From the NCBI GenBank assembly GCA_023381535.1, contig JAMCSN010000101.1, forward strand, positions 1 through 9,759: a stretch of DNA of 9,759 nt, given 5' to 3'. Under the pieces are notes generated by a model. That model had not been told where the DNA came from and did no database searches. It worked only from the letters and a program-made list of their open reading frames with translations. Made by a program: the position numbers and the translations under genes. Of this stretch, positions 6,650-9,759 are shown one piece after another; position 1 is the first letter of the stretch, and each line of letters begins with the position of its first letter. Source of the DNA: Bacteroidota bacterium (GTDB lineage Bacteria; Bacteroidota; Ignavibacteria; Ignavibacteriales; Melioribacteraceae).

Positions 6650-8656
6650 TTAAAAGAGTGATGATAAACTTAACATTACATTTTGAACCCAGAACAAAAT
6701 TTGGGTGGCGTATTTATCAAACACTCCGTTCTCCGGTTCCGTGGTTAATGTATTGTTGATCAAATTTACATCCAGCGGAATTTTGTAACTCGGATCGACT
6801 TTTGCCCAAACGACTTTTGATTTTCCATCATATTTATATTCCACCGTTCGCGCCTGCCCGTCCCAATTTTCAAGTACTTCCTTGCCGTTATCGAAATGAA
6901 CGAGAACTTCCACCGGTAATTTCACCTCGCCCAAGCGATTGACAACTACATGCGATTCGTAATTCGGCTTATGATTTTTCTTATCCGGATAGATTTTTTT
7001 AACGCCCAAACTATCGTAAAGTCCTTTTGCACTTTCTTTTTCTATATTGGTGATTGAGGCAAGTTTATAGTCGCACACATCGCTGCCGTAAAGCGTTTCA
7101 TCGAAAAACCAATTCATGTTATCGCCGAATTTTCTGCCGAGGTTTTTGTTCACAACTTCGTTTACTATTGCAATGAAATCCTTCACGCACGGATGTTTGA
7201 ATTTCCACCGTTCAAAATATGTTTTCATTATCTCGTCCATTGTAGGCAAGCCAACTAATCCCTCGAGAGTTTTCAGCATAACTGCAGTTTTGAAATATGT
7301 AAATGAACCGTAACCGCCGACAGTATAATCCCACGACTTGCGATAAATCTCCGCAAGCTTCGGATTACGCATTCCAACGTAACCTTGTCGTGAAAACTCG
7401 AAATCGCCGGCATGAAAGCCGAAGCAATTGATGAAAGAGGTTTTCTCGCCGTAATTCTTATCCATTATTCGCGTTTCGTAATACTGGTTAAATCCCTCAT
7501 CAAGAAAAGCTTCTTCAAATTCATTTGTTGCCAGCAGCGCCATAAAATAATTGTGACCAAACTCGTGAACAGTAACCTGCTCGGGTAATTTTAATCCTTC
7601 CGGTAAATTCCAAATTGTGCCGCCTGTTATAAATGTTGGGTACTCCATTCCGCCTGAACCGATAGCATTCAACGGCGGATCGACAACTGTGATTGTTGTG
7701 TAAGGATACTTACCCAAATTTTTATCGAAGTATTCCAATGCTGCTTTCAAAGAACCGATGTATCGTTCAGTTTGGTCAAAATGTTCCGGCTGAACCATTA
7801 ATTTTATTTTAACATCGTGCCATTGGTCATTAACAACTTTGTAGTAAGGAGAAGCCGTCCATGCAAAATCTATAACGTCTTCCGCGCGGTAATGATGTGT
7901 AGAGGTTCCATCCTTGTTATTAATTTTGGATTGGAGTACACCGGTTGCTCCAACAATAAAATTTGACGGCAATGTTATGTTAACATCATACGCAGCAAAG
8001 TCGGCGTAAAACTCAGAGTTTGCATGAAACTGATGACAGTTCCACTGGCCTTTTTCAGCGTAACGTATTCCCGGATATTCATAAACGCCAATCTTGGGAT
8101 ACCACTGCCCGGCTAAAAAATAATCACCGGCAAAACCTGTGCGGGCAAAAACTCTCGGCAATTTGGATTTAAAAATAATTTCGAGCACAATTTCTTCGTT
8201 TGGACTAACCGGTTTATCGAGCAAAACGCTGATGACAGTTTGATCGTCTTTGTTGTTATCATCGGGTTGAATAAATTTTATTTTCGTCGTCAGATCTTCT
8301 CCGCCGATTCGTTTCATTGAGAGCACATCAACATAACCCCATGATTCTTTCTTTGTTTCATTAAAGCCAAAGCCGCGATGTTCTCCGCCAGATTCTTTCA
8401 TGAAGGTCGAATTTGTATTCTTGAATGCGTTAAGGTAAAGATGAAACTGTAATTCTTTAACGTTATCCTTAGAAGGATTTTTCCATTTCAGAATTTCTTT
8501 GCCGTCCAAGATTTTCTTATCAGTATCCAGCTTTACGGAAATATCGTAGTTACAAACTCTTTGACTGAGCGGCTGCTTAAATATTATCTGGGCTCTCAAC
8601 GGGCTGCAAAGCAGCGGGATAAGAAGAACAGTGATAAGAGTAGTTTTTATTTTCAT
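6650..8656 (-). CDS. Secreted M1-family zinc metallopeptidase
   Basis: A zinc aminopeptidase-type enzyme, 668 residues from this start, exported by a signal peptide (about 1-23, MKIKTTLITVLLIPLLCSPLRAQ). The N-terminal beta domain spans about 30-290. The catalytic domain has a GSGGMEYP block (333-340), the equivalent of GAMEN, then zinc motif HEFGH (364-368) and the third ligand E387 in LDEGF, giving HExxH-x18-E. Y454 in SFTYFKTAVM matches the catalytic tyrosine position. All key residues are intact. The C-terminus (about 645-668, ending SLSSLF) is hydrophobic and could be a membrane-contacting helix. The frame stays open to a GTG at 8788 with a good Shine-Dalgarno (GAGGGG, 8799-8794), which would add 44 residues before the signal peptide. 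I prefer 8656 because it starts a normal signal peptide, though its own ribosome site is poor. It heads the pair with the membrane protein at 5716-6633. Confidence 0.88.
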   Translation of the reverse strand: MKIKTTLITVLLIPLLCSPLRAQIIFKQPLSQRVCNYDISVKLDTDKKILDGKEILKWKNPSKDNVKELQFHLYLNAFKNTNSTFMKESGGEHRGFGFNETKKESWGYVDVLSMKRIGGEDLTTKIKFIQPDDNNKDDQTVISVLLDKPVSPNEEIVLEIIFKSKLPRVFARTGFAGDYFLAGQWYPKIGVYEYPGIRYAEKGQWNCHQFHANSEFYADFAAYDVNITLPSNFIVGATGVLQSKINNKDGTSTHHYRAEDVIDFAWTASPYYKVVNDQWHDVKIKLMVQPEHFDQTERYIGSLKAALEYFDKNLGKYPYTTITVVDPPLNAIGSGGMEYPTFITGGTIWNLPEGLKLPEQVTVHEFGHNYFMALLATNEFEEAFLDEGFNQYYETRIMDKNYGEKTSFINCFGFHAGDFEFSRQGYVGMRNPKLAEIYRKSWDYTVGGYGSFTYFKTAVMLKTLEGLVGLPTMDEIMKTYFERWKFKHPCVKDFIAIVNEVVNKNLGRKFGDNMNWFFDETLYGSDVCDYKLASITNIEKESAKGLYDSLGVKKIYPDKKNHKPNYESHVVVNRLGEVKLPVEVLVHFDNGKEVLENWDGQARTVEYKYDGKSKVVWAKVDPSYKIPLDVNLINNTLTTEPENGVFDKYATQILFWVQNVMLSLSSLF

Positions 8657-8793
8657 GCGCACGTACCGGTTATGATGAAAATGATTTGATTCCGGTTCCA
8701 AAATCATTGTCCCGTAAACAAAAGTCAACATGAATTCAAAACTAAATTCCATAGGCTTTTTAAATTTACTGATTATTTTATTTGGCACTAATT

Positions 8794-8800
8794 CCCCTCA
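8794..8800 (-). promoter_or_regulatory. Shine-Dalgarno for an alternative GTG start of the M1 gene
   Basis: TGAGGGG on the minus strand lies five bases before the in-frame GTG at 8788. It is a better ribosome site than anything before the ATG at 8656. It could serve an extended peptidase or an in-frame leader, so the true start is open. Confidence 0.4.
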
Positions 8801-8937
8801 GTTTTTATCAACATCGCGAAATTGATTCAAAATTGGACTCTCCGTCCTAATCTAAAAATATTTATTTCTTCGGTGATTTTGGATTCATTCTAAATGATTA
8901 TTTTTGGTGTGCATTTTTCACAAATTATATTTCATCT

Positions 8938-8943
8938 GGAGGA
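8938..8943 (+). promoter_or_regulatory. Ribosome binding site of the ferredoxin gene
   Basis: GGAGGA sits seven bases before the ATG at 8951. It decides this start over the in-frame ATG at 8894, which has no such motif and would add a non-conserved hydrophobic extension. Confidence 0.85.
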
Positions 8944-8950
8944 AATACTA

Positions 8951-9250
8951 ATGGCTGTTATGATTACTGATGAGTGCATCTCTTGCAACGCGTGCGATGC
9001 CGAATGTTCAAATACTGCAATTTACAATCCCGGTGTTGCGTATGTTCTAGGAGGTCAAGAATATGCTGCGCTCAATGAGGAACATACGTACATCGTTCCC
9101 GATAAATGTACAGAGTGCGTAGGATTTTACGATGAACCTCAGTGCATCTCCGCTTGCCCAACCGAAGCAATTGTTCCCGATCCTGAAAGAGTTGAATCGA
9201 AAGAGCAACTGATGGCTAAGAAAGAACATTTAGATCAAGTTGGAAGATAA
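8951..9250 (+). CDS. 2[4Fe-4S] ferredoxin, Chlorobium/Alvin-like
   Basis: A small (99-residue) cytoplasmic electron carrier. The first cluster motif is C9-x2-C12-x2-C15-x3-C19. The second is C53-x2-C56-x8-C65-x3-C69-P, with the eight-residue loop typical of Chlorobium- and Allochromatium-type ferredoxins (GFYDEPQC). All eight cysteines are present. The usual proline after the fourth cysteine of the first motif is replaced by serine (C19-S20). The segment between the two motifs (20-52, including YVLGGQEYAALNEEHTYIVP) is longer than in the short classical forms, and a charged tail (78-99) follows the second cluster. Such proteins serve as low-potential donors or acceptors for enzymes such as pyruvate:ferredoxin oxidoreductase; the partner here is unknown. 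The gene is monocistronic, divergent from the M1 gene and ends in its own terminator at 9271-9299. Confidence 0.93.
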   Translation: MAVMITDECISCNACDAECSNTAIYNPGVAYVLGGQEYAALNEEHTYIVPDKCTECVGFYDEPQCISACPTEAIVPDPERVESKEQLMAKKEHLDQVGR

Positions 9251-9270
9251 TCCTTAATACGTATGCAGAT

Positions 9271-9299
9271 AAAAGGCCCCGTGCGTAACGGGGTTTTTT
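9271..9299 (+). terminator. Rho-independent terminator of the ferredoxin gene
   Basis: The stem CCCCGT (9277-9282) pairs with ACGGGG (9288-9293) around a five-base loop. It is extended by two G-U pairs and an A-run against the T-run TTTTTT (9294-9299). It lies 20 bases after the ferredoxin stop. Confidence 0.92.
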
Positions 9300-9366
9300 A
9301 TTTTAAACATATGCGGAACAAGTTAAGCGTGTTACTGTAAAAGATGAAACTTTATTGTTAGTATGA

Positions 9367-9759
9367 ATGAAAATTGGGGTTCAAATATTTTTCTTGCTCC
9401 TTCTCCCCTCTTTAGCCGCAGCACAAGACCAAGCTGATACTTTATTCAAATCCGGCGATCAGCGAAAAGATAAAACGGAGATTGGCAAGTTTGTAACGCC
9501 GCAATTTTTTCCAAAGGATTCTCTCCCGGTTCAATATTTCTTTTTTGAGAGCAAAGCAAACGGGTTGAACGAAAAATTTCTTCTGAACAATAAACTTCTG
9601 ATGACTGAGTTAAGAGAGAATTACAAATTCAGCAAAAACGAACTAAGCAGCGGCTTGAGCGAGGATGAATTGATTGCATATGCTAAAAATAAAGTCAGAA
9701 CTTTAAAAATTTTATCGGATTCATACCTAGACAGAGCCGATGTCAACTGGACAAAAATC
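9367..9759 (+). CDS. Secreted protein of unknown function, 3'-truncated
   Basis: An open frame with 131 codons and no stop before the window ends. The start is supported by a clear signal peptide, about 1-19 (MKIGVQIFFLLLLPSLAAA), with a likely cut near AAA|QDQ. The mature part is polar and charged (TPQFFPKDSLPVQYFFFESKA, then helical-looking KFLLNNKLLMTELRENYKF and a Lys-rich stretch). I do not recognise the family. Another ATG at 9363 is in a different frame that stops after about 25 codons, so it is ignored. No good Shine-Dalgarno precedes 9367. The frame and signal peptide make it a likely real gene. It follows the ferredoxin terminator, so it is probably a separate transcript. Confidence 0.65.
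   Translation, partial: MKIGVQIFFLLLLPSLAAAQDQADTLFKSGDQRKDKTEIGKFVTPQFFPKDSLPVQYFFFESKANGLNEKFLLNNKLLMTELRENYKFSKNELSSGLSEDELIAYAKNKVRTLKILSDSYLDRADVNWTKI

Noticed and set aside
8904..8931. TTGGTG-N16-TATATT as the ferredoxin promoter
   Set aside because: Transcription would begin at about the Shine-Dalgarno itself, leaving almost no leader; the -35 match is also weak.
8894..8950. Ferredoxin start at the upstream ATG 8894
   Set aside because: It adds a non-conserved hydrophobic stretch that spans the real ribosome site; GGAGGA points to 8951.

Overview
The window looks like a piece of a bacterial genome or metagenome contig, most likely from the Bacteroidota/Chlorobiota/Ignavibacteria neighbourhood. 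This is an inference from content: a Chlorobium-like two-cluster ferredoxin, a PorV/FadL-like outer-membrane barrel with the usual 'GMA...NPANL' N-terminus, a secreted lipoprotein made of beta repeats, and a periplasmic M1 metallopeptidase. The sequence is moderately AT-rich. Clear Shine-Dalgarno motifs precede several genes.

Layout. (1) Bases 1-770, + strand: the C-terminal half of an archaeal-type Glu-tRNA(Gln) amidotransferase subunit D (gatD). Its 5' part is lost at the window edge. The first 32 bases are an exact inverted copy of this gene's own 3' end (721-752), so the edge is probably a fold-back or chimeric join. (2) 916-1980, +: a complete, full-length Ada methyltransferase/regulator, bracketed by copies of a short intergenic repeat. 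(3) 2031-5574, - strand: two tightly coupled envelope genes. A 699-residue lipoprotein with four tandem beta modules is followed after one base by a 480-residue outer-membrane barrel. A hairpin plus T-rich tract at 1969-2015 ends this unit. (4) 5716-8656, - strand: a secreted M1 metallopeptidase followed by a six-helix membrane protein of unknown role. (5) 8951-9250, +: a divergently transcribed ferredoxin with a textbook terminator. (6) 9367 to the end, +: the 5' part of an unrecognised secreted protein, truncated by the window edge.

Groups 3 and 4 run in the same direction (peptidase, membrane protein, lipoprotein, barrel) and all act in the envelope. The 141-base gap between them holds an imperfect direct repeat and may carry a separate promoter. 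The lipoprotein/barrel pair is the best candidate for an undescribed system: an outer-membrane barrel with a dedicated repeat lipoprotein. The archaeal-type GatD in a bacterial setting is the other notable point. No CRISPR array, tRNA, rRNA or insertion sequence was seen, and there is no gene-free stretch longer than 300 bases.
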